A stretch of DNA of 64,000 nucleotides from Actinokineospora spheciospongiae (lineage in GTDB: Bacteria > Actinomycetota > Actinomycetes > Mycobacteriales > Pseudonocardiaceae), in assembly GCF_000564855.1 (NCBI RefSeq), contig NZ_AYXG01000024.1, positions 1 through 64,000 of the forward strand. The letters run 5' to 3'. Every line of letters starts with the position of its first letter. Within the stretch, counting starts at the first letter, position 1. A program made the position numbers and the translations under genes. Positions 27,627 through 35,598 of the stretch are shown piece by piece. The notes beneath the pieces were generated by a model that was not told where the DNA came from, made no database searches, and saw nothing but the letters and a program-made list of their open reading frames with translations.

Positions 27627-29420
27627 TCAGGCCCCGGTGAATTCCCAGTGCCAGGGTTCCTCACGGCCCCGGCCCGGTTGCGCCCACTGCGGGTTCGACC
27701 ACCCGAACAGCGGTGCGTTGGCCACCATCCACGCGTACTGCGCCGACCCGAAGGACTGGATGCCGCCGCACAGGTCGACCGCCAGCCCCCAACCGTGGTT
27801 GCTGGTGCCCGGGACCGCCGCCAGGGCGGGTTTCACCTGGTAGAGGCGCACCTGGGCGGCGAAGGAGCGGTAGGAGTCGGTGATGCACACCGGGCCGCCG
27901 AACCTCGCCGCGTAGGCCGAGGACAGCGCCTGGTAGGCCTGCGCGGCGTCGCAGCGCAGCAGGTGCGACGCGGACCCGATCAGGCACAGCGCGGCGGGCG
28001 GGATCAGTCCGTTGGGGTAGCCGCCCCAGGCGCCCGCAGCCTCGCCCGCGCCCCGCGCCGGGACCTGCACGCCACCGCAGCGCCAGGTCAGGCCGCCGTC
28101 GATGGCCTGCGGCACCGGCTGCGCGGGCCGCTGGAGCAGGGTCGGCCTGCCGACGCCGAGCACGGTGTCGCCGCCGGGCAGGTCTTCCACCACCACCCCG
28201 GCGAGCCGGGCGTCGGCGGTGAGCACGGTCCGGTTGTCGAGCACGATCCCCACGCCCTGCACCCCGAGCCGGGCGGGTCCGAGGAACACCACGTCGCCGG
28301 GCTGGGCGTCGGCGGGGGCGACCGGCGCGAGCACGCCCATCTGCTCCCCCGCCGACCCGGGCAGGGTGATCCCGCCCGCGGCGAACGCCGAGCGCACCAG
28401 CCCGTCGCAGGAGTACGCCGTGGGCCCCTCCCCGCCCTTGCCGGGCACGTACGGCTTGCCCAGTGCGGCCACCGCGGCGTCCACCGCGCCGACGGCCTCG
28501 GCGGGCAGCACGAGCAGCCGCTCCCCCGACGGCAGCACCGCCTGGGCGACCCCGGCCTGCGGCGCGCCGGTCGACCCGACCAACGGGGTCAGGCCCGCGG
28601 GCAGCCGCGCCGGGTCGCGCAGGGCCGCGGCCCCGGGGAGCGTGATCCCGGCGGCGGCGAGCCGGTCGGTGTAGGCCTTCCAGTTGGCCGCGGTCTTGTC
28701 GTTGCGCTCCTTCTGCGCCTTCTGCTGGGCGACCACGGCGGCGTTGGTGTCGTCGACCTGCCCGCGCAGCTCCGAGGACACCGCGGCGGCCCGGTTCGAC
28801 GCGTCGTCGCTGCTGCGGTCCAGGTCGGCCTTGCGGTCGGCCGCCGAGCGCTCGGCGCCCACGGCGGACTCCTCCGCGCGCCGCGCCGCCTGCTGCCTGC
28901 GGACCGAGGCCGCCAACCGGGAGTCCTGGTCGGCCCGGACGCGGCCGATCAGGTCGTTGCCGCGCAGGTAGTCCTCCGGGGTGGCGGCGGTGAGCAGCAG
29001 TTGCACCGCGCTGGGCTGCGCCAGCGCGGCGTAGAGCGCCCTGGAGTACTCGTCGACCTCGCCCTGCTGGGCGGCGACGACCCGGTCGGCCTCGGCGCGC
29101 TCGGCGCGGGCCGCGGTCACCCGCTCGGTGGCGGCGGCCAGGTCCCGCTCGGCGCCGTGCAGCCGGTCGGACAGGTCGGCCAGCTCGCGCTGCACGTCGG
29201 TGGCGGTGCGCTGCAACTCCGCGACCCGGGGGTCGGCGAACGCCTCGCCGGGCCTGGGGTCGGGCACCGGCGCGCCGGGGCCGACCCCGGCCTCCACCTG
29301 CGGCGGGTCCGACGGCACCGGCGGCTGCTCGGCCGCGACCGGGCGCACCAGCACCGCCGCCGCCAACAGCACCCCGAGCCCGACCGCTCCGGGACCCCGG
29401 CCGAACACCCTGCTGCGCAC
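27627..29420 (-). CDS. Coiled-coil / degenerate NlpC/P60 / M15 D-Ala-D-Ala carboxypeptidase fusion
   Basis: A 597-residue secreted protein. Signal peptide (about 1-30), coiled coil (about 60-250), an NlpC/P60-like domain (about 310-440) and a C-terminal VanY-like M15B domain (about 460-597). The NlpC part keeps Cys in YSCDGLVRSAF, but the expected His (HVGI in homologues) reads GVGI, so it is probably inactive. The M15 part keeps its zinc and catalytic residues: SNHGWGLAVDL (His 542, Asp 549) and PWHWEF (His near 591). Rv2190c occupies this position but lacks the M15 domain. The GTG at 29420 is the start; longer in-frame sequence upstream overlaps the NYN gene. Confidence 0.85.
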   Translation of the reverse strand: MRSRVFGRGPGAVGLGVLLAAAVLVRPVAAEQPPVPSDPPQVEAGVGPGAPVPDPRPGEAFADPRVAELQRTATDVQRELADLSDRLHGAERDLAAATERVTAARAERAEADRVVAAQQGEVDEYSRALYAALAQPSAVQLLLTAATPEDYLRGNDLIGRVRADQDSRLAASVRRQQAARRAEESAVGAERSAADRKADLDRSSDDASNRAAAVSSELRGQVDDTNAAVVAQQKAQKERNDKTAANWKAYTDRLAAAGITLPGAAALRDPARLPAGLTPLVGSTGAPQAGVAQAVLPSGERLLVLPAEAVGAVDAAVAALGKPYVPGKGGEGPTAYSCDGLVRSAFAAGGITLPGSAGEQMGVLAPVAPADAQPGDVVFLGPARLGVQGVGIVLDNRTVLTADARLAGVVVEDLPGGDTVLGVGRPTLLQRPAQPVPQAIDGGLTWRCGGVQVPARGAGEAAGAWGGYPNGLIPPAALCLIGSASHLLRCDAAQAYQALSSAYAARFGGPVCITDSYRSFAAQVRLYQVKPALAAVPGTSNHGWGLAVDLCGGIQSFGSAQYAWMVANAPLFGWSNPQWAQPGRGREEPWHWEFTGA

Positions 29421-29473
29421 TCCCCCGACCCTCCCTGTCCAGCCGCCCGGCTCCCGCGCGCCCGGCGGCGCTG

Positions 29474-30931
29474 TCAGACCCGGCCGAGCCGCATCAGCAG
29501 CACGGCCGAGGGCACCGTGTAGGCGCCCCGGTCGCGCACCGCGTCCGCGACGGCCTTGTCCGAGGTGGCCACGACCAGCGGTCTGCCCCGCGGCTCGTCG
29601 GCCACCAGCGACCGGATGACGTCGTCGGCGAGGACCCCCGGGTCGCTGAACATGACCCGGACCCCGCGCGGCTTCGCCACCGGGACGACGACGACCCCCG
29701 CCCCGTCGAAAACGAGCGTGACCTCCGCTGAGGTGCGCGCGGCGAGCGCCGAGAGCTGCCGGATGAGCCGTTCGCGCTGGTCGGCGAGGGAGAGGTCGGA
29801 GTAGCCGGTCTTGGTGACGTTGTAGCCGTCGACGATCAGGTGGACCGCGCGCAGCGCCAGCAGCCGCTCCAGGTGCACCGGGTCGTCGACCCGGCGGGCC
29901 CCGCCCGAGGCGGTGGTCGCCCCCGCCACCAGGTCGGCGGGCCGGGGGCCGCGGCCGTCGCCGAGCATCAGCTCGCGGCGCAGCCCGGCGACCGCGTCGT
30001 CGACGGTGTCGACCAGCAGCGCCAGCCGCACCTCGTCGGCCTGGCGGGCCTCGCGGGCGGCCTGGCGGGCCAGCGCGGCGCCCGCCTCGGCGCGGGCGGC
30101 GCGGGCGCGCTCGGACTCGGCGCGCTCCTGCTCGCGCTGCACCCGCTCGGTGAGCGCGGCGACCTCCGCGGCCACGTCCGCCCCCGCCCGCTCGGCGCTG
30201 ACCTGGGCGGCGGCGGCGGCGTCCTTGGCTTCGCGCAGCCGCACACCCTGCTCGCGCAAGCGCTTGCGCAACCGTTCCAGCTCGGCCTCGCCCTCGGCGC
30301 GGGCCCGGTCGGCGGCGCCCTCGGACTCGGCGACCCTGGCCCTGGCCGCGGCCAGTTCGGCCTCCAACCTGCCCACCCTGGCCAGGGCGGCGTCCCGCTC
30401 CGCGCGCAGCGCGCTGTCGTCGGCCCGCTTGGCCACCAGTTCCAGGTGCGCAGGCGCGGCTGGCTCCCCGAGGAGCAGCGCGGCGGTCGCCACCGCCACC
30501 GGGTCGTCCGGCGGGGGTTCGACCGCCTCGACCCGGTGCTCGCGGGCCCACTGCACCACCGCGGTCCGGAAGCCCACGTGGGCGCGCAGCGCGGCGACGA
30601 TCGTGGGGCCGCCCAACCGGGCCCGCTTGGCCGGGGCGAACCGGGCCACCTGCCGCAGCGACGCCGGGACGTCCACCGGCGGCAGGGCGCCCACCGCGTC
30701 CGCGCCCAGCTCGGCCAGGCGCAGCCGGACCGGGTCGGGCAGGGCCTCCGGCCACACCGGCGGCTCGGCCACCGCGCACTCCGCGCCGGACCCGATCTCC
30801 GCGCCCGGCACCGGCTCCACGAGTTCCACAGTGGAACCCCCCTCGGCGGCTCCGGGCGCGACGGGGTCCGGGACGTCCGGTGTGGACGATCCCGGTCCGA
30901 CCGGTCCGACCGGCTCCGACGAAGGTTGCAC
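29474..30931 (-). CDS. NYN (YacP-like) RNase-domain protein with long coiled coil
   Basis: 485 residues. A Pro/Glu-rich N-terminus, a helical region around 75-180 (RFAPAKRARLGG), a long Ala/Arg/Glu coiled coil (about 185-310), and a C-terminal NYN domain (about 345-485) beginning HLIVDGYNVTKTGYSDLSLADQRERLIRQLS. Acidic residues of the PIN-like active site are present (IVDGYN, LVFDGAG, FSDPGVLADD, VATSDKA). It is predicted to act on RNA. TAATCT is 6 nt before the GTG start. It lies upstream of and close to the NlpC/M15 gene, with a 53-nt gap. Confidence 0.85.
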   Translation of the reverse strand: MQPSSEPVGPVGPGSSTPDVPDPVAPGAAEGGSTVELVEPVPGAEIGSGAECAVAEPPVWPEALPDPVRLRLAELGADAVGALPPVDVPASLRQVARFAPAKRARLGGPTIVAALRAHVGFRTAVVQWAREHRVEAVEPPPDDPVAVATAALLLGEPAAPAHLELVAKRADDSALRAERDAALARVGRLEAELAAARARVAESEGAADRARAEGEAELERLRKRLREQGVRLREAKDAAAAAQVSAERAGADVAAEVAALTERVQREQERAESERARAARAEAGAALARQAAREARQADEVRLALLVDTVDDAVAGLRRELMLGDGRGPRPADLVAGATTASGGARRVDDPVHLERLLALRAVHLIVDGYNVTKTGYSDLSLADQRERLIRQLSALAARTSAEVTLVFDGAGVVVVPVAKPRGVRVMFSDPGVLADDVIRSLVADEPRGRPLVVATSDKAVADAVRDRGAYTVPSAVLLMRLGRV

Positions 30932-31140
30932 TCCCTAAGATTAGTCGCGGGCCCCCTGGGCGACGCGCCGAAGCCCCTCCGGGAGGCCCGCGGGGCACCG
31001 GGCAGGCGCGGGGCCCACCCCGCCCCGGCGCGGTGGCGGCCGATCCGCGACCGCCGCGACGCCTCGGCACCCGCCCCGCCGGGGCGGACCGCGCGGGCGG
31101 GCGCGGGAACTGTCGGGGGGCTGTTCTAGCGTCAGCGGCG

Positions 31141-32859
31141 ATGAGCAAGTCAGCCGACCCCCGCCCCCAGCTCGCCTTCGACGAGCTGGGCACCCCGCTG
31201 CGCGACACGACGTTCGTGGTGTTCGACCTGGAGACCACCGGCGGCAGCCACGAGCAGGACGCGATCACCGAGTTCGGCGCGGTCAAGGTGCGCGGCGGTG
31301 AGGTGCTCGGCGAGTTCGCCACCCTGGTCGACCCCGGCCGGGGCATCCCGCCGGAGATCGTGACGCTGACCGGCATCACCGACTTCATGGTCAGCTCCGC
31401 CCCGGGCATCGAGGTGGTGCTGCCCGCGTTCCTGGAGTTCGCCGCCGGGGCGGTGCTGGTCGCGCACAACTCGGGCTTCGACGTGGGTTTCCTCAAGGCC
31501 GCCTGCCGCGAACTCGGCTACGCCTGGCCCAAGCCCGCCGTGGTCTGCACGGTCCGCCTCGGGCGACGGGTGCTGAGCCGGGAGGAGGCGCCGAGCTGCA
31601 AGCTCTCCGCCCTGGCCGCGTTCTTCCGGGCCGAGACCACCCCGGTCCACCGCGCGCTCGACGACGCGAAGGCCACGGTCGACGTGCTGCACGGGCTGCT
31701 GGAGCGGGTCGGCTCGCTGGGCGTGCAGTCGCTGGAGGAACTGCTCGACTACATCCCCGAGGTCACCGCCGAGCAGCGCCGCAAGCGCACGCTCGCCGAG
31801 GACCTGCCGCACGAGCCCGGGGTCTACCTGTTCCGCGGCCCGTCCGAGGAGGTCCTCTACGTCGGCACGGCCTCGGACCTGCGCAGGCGCGTCCGGCAGT
31901 ACTTCACCGCCTCGGAGACCCGCAGCAGGCTGCGCGAGATGGTCGCCCTGGCCATCCGGGTCGACTCGGTGACCTGCTCGCACCCGATGGAGGCGGAGGT
32001 GCGCGAGCTGCGGCTGATCTCCGCGCACAAGCCCGCCTACAACCGCCGCTCCAAGAACCCGCGCGACTCCTGGTGGGTCGTGCTCACCGACGAGCCGTTC
32101 CCCCGGCTGTCGCTGGTCCGCACCGCCCGCGACGGCGCCCTGGGGCCGTTCCGCGGCCGGGCGCGGGCCGAGGAGGCGATGCTGGCGCTGCAGCAGGCCA
32201 CGGGGGTGCGCCCGTGCACGGTCCGCATCCCGGCGAAGTCGCCGAACGCCAGCCCGTGCGCCCTGGCCGAGCTGGAGCGGTGCGCGGCGCCGTGCGCGGG
32301 CAACCAGACCGCCGAGGAGTACGCCCCCGCGCTCCGGGCCGTCGACTCGCTGGTGGCGGGCCACGACACCCACCCGCTGCACCGCCTGGCCCTGCGGCTG
32401 TCGGAGCTGGCCGAGGCCCGCCGGTTCGAGCAGGCCCGCGCCGACCGCGACCGGATGCGCACCCTGGTCCGCGGCCTGGACCGGGGCCAGCGGATGGCCG
32501 CGCTGGCCGGGATCGCCGAGCTGGTCGCCGCCCGCCCGGACTCCCTGGGCGGCTGGGAGTTCGCGGTGGTCCGGCACGGCAGGCTCGCCTCGGCCGGGGT
32601 GGCCCGGCGCGGGGTGCGGCCGATGCCGGTGGTGGAGGCGCTGGTGGTCTCGGCGGAGACGGTGCTGCCCGGCGCGGGCCCGCTGCGCGGCGCGATGGCC
32701 GAGGAGGTGGCGATCGTGCTGCGCTGGCTGGACAAACCGGGCACCAGGATGGTCCGGTGCAGCAGCCCGTGGTCCGAACCCGCGCACTCGGCCGCCACCT
32801 GGCGCGGCTGGCTGGACCGCGCCGACGCCGCCCGCGACAGCGAGTTCGACCGCGACTGA
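31141..32859 (+). CDS. DEDD exonuclease / GIY-YIG (UvrC-like) fusion nuclease
   Basis: A 572-residue repair nuclease. Residues ~20-190 are a DnaQ-type 3'-5' exonuclease: VFDLETTG, HNSGFDVGFL and HRALDDAKAT supply the DEDDh acidic residues and His. Residues ~225-300 are a GIY-YIG endonuclease (PGVYLFRGPSEEVLYVGTASDLRRRV). The rest resembles UvrC's middle part with CALAELERCAAPC and a UVR-like helix (EARRFEQARADRDRM). M. tuberculosis Rv2191 has the same architecture and position. TAGCGT ends 8 nt before the ATG, with no ribosome-binding site. Confidence 0.92.
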   Translation: MSKSADPRPQLAFDELGTPLRDTTFVVFDLETTGGSHEQDAITEFGAVKVRGGEVLGEFATLVDPGRGIPPEIVTLTGITDFMVSSAPGIEVVLPAFLEFAAGAVLVAHNSGFDVGFLKAACRELGYAWPKPAVVCTVRLGRRVLSREEAPSCKLSALAAFFRAETTPVHRALDDAKATVDVLHGLLERVGSLGVQSLEELLDYIPEVTAEQRRKRTLAEDLPHEPGVYLFRGPSEEVLYVGTASDLRRRVRQYFTASETRSRLREMVALAIRVDSVTCSHPMEAEVRELRLISAHKPAYNRRSKNPRDSWWVVLTDEPFPRLSLVRTARDGALGPFRGRARAEEAMLALQQATGVRPCTVRIPAKSPNASPCALAELERCAAPCAGNQTAEEYAPALRAVDSLVAGHDTHPLHRLALRLSELAEARRFEQARADRDRMRTLVRGLDRGQRMAALAGIAELVAARPDSLGGWEFAVVRHGRLASAGVARRGVRPMPVVEALVVSAETVLPGAGPLRGAMAEEVAIVLRWLDKPGTRMVRCSSPWSEPAHSAATWRGWLDRADAARDSEFDRD

Positions 32860-33015
32860 CCGGCCGCCCGCCCGCGAGTCCCGGGCGACACACCGCCCGG
32901 CTGCACGGACGGCCACAGAGTCTGCACGCGCGGTCACACCCGCGCCTTCCGGCCACCACCGGTCTCCGGTAATTCTCAACCGACCTGATCTGTTTCAAGT
33001 CGGAAGGAAACATCG

Positions 33016-33375
33016 ATGGCACTCCCGTCCCGCCGCACCCTGCGGACCGCCGCGGTCGCCTTGGCCGCAGCCACCGCGCTCGGCGGCCTCGCGGCCACCA
33101 CCGCCCAGGCCGACACCGTGGGCGCGCTCAGCGGCAGCGGCACGATCAGCGACCCGTGGAACCCCACGCACGCCGCGCACATCACGTGCAACTCGGCGAC
33201 CCTCTTCGCGAACTACTCCCCGAGCGCGGGCCACCGCGACCCCATCGCGACGCTGTCGCAGGGCAACTACATCGGCGTCCGCTACATCACCTCGAACAAC
33301 TACTCCGCCGACGTCTTCTGGCACGGCACCAGCCAGTGGGGCTTCCTGCTGCGCAGTTGCTTCTCCCTCAACTGA
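33016..33375 (+). CDS. Small secreted protein
   Basis: 119 residues with a clear Sec signal peptide (RRTLRTAAVALAAATALGGLAATTAQA, cleavage about residue 32). The ~87-residue mature domain is beta-rich with two cysteines (ITCNSATL, LRSCFSLN) that probably form a disulfide. The YSPSAGHRDPIATLSQGNYIGVRYITSNN sequence resembles bacterial SH3-like secreted domains. Start ATG after GGAAGGA. An imperfect hairpin (CCGAC 32980-32984 with GTCGG 32999-33003) abuts the ribosome-binding site. It is paired with the similar gene at 33405. Confidence 0.75.
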   Translation: MALPSRRTLRTAAVALAAATALGGLAATTAQADTVGALSGSGTISDPWNPTHAAHITCNSATLFANYSPSAGHRDPIATLSQGNYIGVRYITSNNYSADVFWHGTSQWGFLLRSCFSLN

Positions 33376-33404
33376 CCCCACCCACCCCACGTCGAGGAGT
33401 TCCC

Positions 33405-33680
33405 GTGTCCTTCCGCCGCACCACCACCGCACTCGTCGCGGGCGCGCTGAGCGTCGCCGCCGCGATCACCACCGCCCCCACCGCCTCCGCGGGCACGGTC
33501 CACGAGATCTGCGCCGACTCCCTCTACGTCCGCACCCAGCCCGCCGGGGTCATCATCGGCACCCTGTTCCGCGGCGAGCACTTCGAGCTGTCCCGCTACT
33601 CCGAGAAGGGCTGGGCCGAGGGCTACGCCATGGGCCACGTCAACCAGCGCGGCTGGGTCCAGGGCGGCTGGTTCTGCTAA
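33405..33680 (+). CDS. Small secreted SH3-like protein
   Basis: 91 residues: signal peptide (RRTTTALVAGALSVAAAITTAPTASA), then ICADSLYVRTQPAGVIIGTLFRGEHFELSRYSEKGWAEGYA, which matches the start of bacterial SH3b domains. Two Cys (ICAD and the C-terminal WFC) may pair. The GTG start is preceded by GAGGAG. Same orientation as 33016 with a 29-nt gap; likely a duplicated pair with related architecture. Confidence 0.75.
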   Translation: MSFRRTTTALVAGALSVAAAITTAPTASAGTVHEICADSLYVRTQPAGVIIGTLFRGEHFELSRYSEKGWAEGYAMGHVNQRGWVQGGWFC

Positions 33681-33702
33681 ATCGGTAACACACCGTCACC
33701 TT

Positions 33703-33740
33703 CCCCGATAGACCTGAGGGATCATTCGGGTCTATCGGGG
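33703..33740 (+). promoter_or_regulatory. 12-bp perfect hairpin overlapping a ribosome-binding site
   Basis: CCCCGATAGACC (33703-33714) pairs with GGTCTATCGGGG (33729-33740) over a 14-nt loop. The right arm includes GGGG of the GGGGAGAGGA ribosome-binding site of the gene at 33752. It may terminate the upstream transcript or mask that site. Confidence 0.6.
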
Positions 33741-33751
33741 AGAGGACGCTG

Positions 33752-34195
33752 GTGAAGTCGCTACACCGAGTTCTCATCTTGGCACCCCCAACCGCCACGA
33801 TCGGGTCACCCGGGCCGCCCGCCCACACCTGCCCCATCAAGCCCCCACCGCCCGCCGCGTCCGCCGCCCGGTGCCGCCGCCACCACGCCAGGGCCCTCGC
33901 CACCCGCGACCCCCACCTCGCCCGGCGCCTCGGCATCGGCCGCCCCGACCTGGGCCTCGACTACGACGACGGCGGCCTGGTCGAACTCGGCGGAGCCCCC
34001 GCCGCCACCATCGCCCGCATCTGCGGCCTCACCCGCACCGAGGCCGACCGCATCGTCACCACCCGCGCCACCTCCCGAGACCTGGACGAACTCCTGGTCG
34101 CCGCCGACGTGCCGGTCAGCCAGTGGGGCATGGTCCGCGACCGAGCCCTCCTCCACCCCCAGAACCCACCCCCACCCGACGACCGTCCACTGTGA
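33752..34195 (+). CDS. Hypothetical protein with helix-hairpin-helix-like segment
   Basis: 147 residues, not recognised as a family. The N-terminal 50 residues are Pro/Ala/Arg-rich. The C-terminal half reads LARRLGIGRPDLGLDYDDGGLVELGGAPAATIARICGLTRTEADRIVTTR and ...LDELLVAADVPVSQWGMVRDRALL, the arrangement of ComEA-like helix-hairpin-helix modules. That would suit DNA binding, but this is inference. The GTG start at 33752 follows GGGGAGAGGA. No transmembrane segment. Confidence 0.6.
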   Translation: MKSLHRVLILAPPTATIGSPGPPAHTCPIKPPPPAASAARCRRHHARALATRDPHLARRLGIGRPDLGLDYDDGGLVELGGAPAATIARICGLTRTEADRIVTTRATSRDLDELLVAADVPVSQWGMVRDRALLHPQNPPPPDDRPL

Positions 34196-34470
34196 ACCCC
34201 CGGTGACCACCACCCGGCCCCGACACGACACCCACCGCGAGGCGGGTGGAGATCCCAACACCACCTAGTCCATAAGGGACACTCGGAACCCCTGGGTCTC
34301 GAACGGGGAAACGCAACCGACGAACGGCCTGCGCGGCACCGGACAAGCCCCGGGCCACACCGGACACGATCAGGTAACGCGGTAACACCCTCGCCTTCCC
34401 CGTCGATCTACCCGGCGCGGGCGAGCCAGGGTCCACACAGGGCTCCCGCCGGACGGAAAGGGCGCATGGG

Positions 34471-35583
34471 ATGGACATCGCGGAGCGCGCGCAGGCACTG
34501 GCGCAGCGGATCAAGCAGCACAAGGCGGGCATCGAGACCGAGGAGGCGACCAAGAACGCCTTCGTGATGCCGTTCATCAGCACGGTGCTCGGCTACGACG
34601 TGTTCGACCCGGCCGAGGTCATCCCCGAGTTCACCGCCGACGTCGGGACGAAGAAGGGCGAGAAGATCGACTACGCCATCGCCCACGGCGGCCAGGTGCA
34701 AATCCTCATCGAGGCGAAGAAGGTCAACGACCCGCTGCGCATCGAGCACGCCTCCCAGCTCTACCGGTACTTCGCCGCCACCAACGCCCGCATCGCGATC
34801 CTGACCAACGGCGAGGTCTACCACGTCTACACCGACCTGGACGCGCCGAACCGCATGGACGCGAAACCGTTCCTCGTGCTCGACTTCGCCGACATCGACG
34901 CCACCCTGCTGCCGGAGCTGGCGAAGCTCACCAAGGAGACCTTCGACCTCGACTCGGTGCTCAGCGCCGCGGGCGAGCTCAAGTACATCGGGCAGATCAA
35001 GCGCATCCTGGCCACCCAGTTCAAGGAGCCGGAGGACGAGTGGGTGCGCTTCCTGACCACCCGCGTCTACGAGGGCGCGTTCACCCAGCGGGTGCGCGAG
35101 CAGTTCCTGCCGCTGGTGGAGAAGGCCACCCGGCAGTTCCTCAACGAGCAGGTCAACGACCGGCTCAAGAACGCGCTGGGAAGCCCGGACATCATCCTCC
35201 CCGTTCCCACGACCCCGGTCGCGCCGGTGGTCGAGGACGGGCAGGCGAACGAGGTGGGCGGGGACGTCGTCACCACCGAGGAGGAACTGGAGGGCTTCCG
35301 GGTGGTGCGGGCCATCGTGTGCAGCGAGGTGCCGAGCGACCGGGTGGTCGCGCGGGACACCAAGACCTACTTCGGGGTGCTGTTCGACGACAACAACCGC
35401 AAGCCCATCGCCCGCTTGTGGTTCAACCGCAGTCAGAAGTACCTGGGCGTCTTCGACGAGAACAAGAACGAGACCCGCGTGCCCATCACCACGGTGGAGG
35501 ACATCTACGGGCACGCCGCGCACCTGCGCGCCACCGCTGCCCGCTACGCCGGTGTGCGCGAGCCAATCGCACCGGTGGCGTAG
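34471..35583 (+). CDS. Solitary HsdR-N-type (type I restriction nuclease-like) protein
   Basis: 370 residues. The first ~180 match the HSDR_N domain: helices with KNAFVMPFISTVLGYDVFDPAEVIPEFTADVG, then a PD-(D/E)xK core KIDYAIAHGGQVQILIEAKK (Asp, then ExK) and YFAATNARIAILTNGEVYHVYTDLD. The C-terminal part (about 250-350) is a small domain of unknown type. There is no helicase motor and no HsdM/HsdS neighbour, so it is not a full type I system. Such stand-alone proteins are common in bacteria and of unknown function. ATG start after GGACGGAAAGG. Confidence 0.82.
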   Translation: MDIAERAQALAQRIKQHKAGIETEEATKNAFVMPFISTVLGYDVFDPAEVIPEFTADVGTKKGEKIDYAIAHGGQVQILIEAKKVNDPLRIEHASQLYRYFAATNARIAILTNGEVYHVYTDLDAPNRMDAKPFLVLDFADIDATLLPELAKLTKETFDLDSVLSAAGELKYIGQIKRILATQFKEPEDEWVRFLTTRVYEGAFTQRVREQFLPLVEKATRQFLNEQVNDRLKNALGSPDIILPVPTTPVAPVVEDGQANEVGGDVVTTEEELEGFRVVRAIVCSEVPSDRVVARDTKTYFGVLFDDNNRKPIARLWFNRSQKYLGVFDENKNETRVPITTVEDIYGHAAHLRATAARYAGVREPIAPVA

Positions 35584-35598
35584 GCGGGTCGCGGCGCC

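Noticed and set aside
29421-29473. Second ydaO-type riboswitch before the NlpC/M15 gene
   Set aside because: Only 53 nt separate it from the NYN gene, too little for the aptamer.
29421-31496. Extended N-terminus of the NlpC/M15 protein (1289 codons)
   Set aside because: The extension lies antiparallel or in frame with the NYN gene region and has no signal peptide; the GTG at 29420 gives a normal signal peptide.
34471-35583. Complete type I restriction system
   Set aside because: No HsdM, HsdS or helicase motor near the HsdR-N-like gene.
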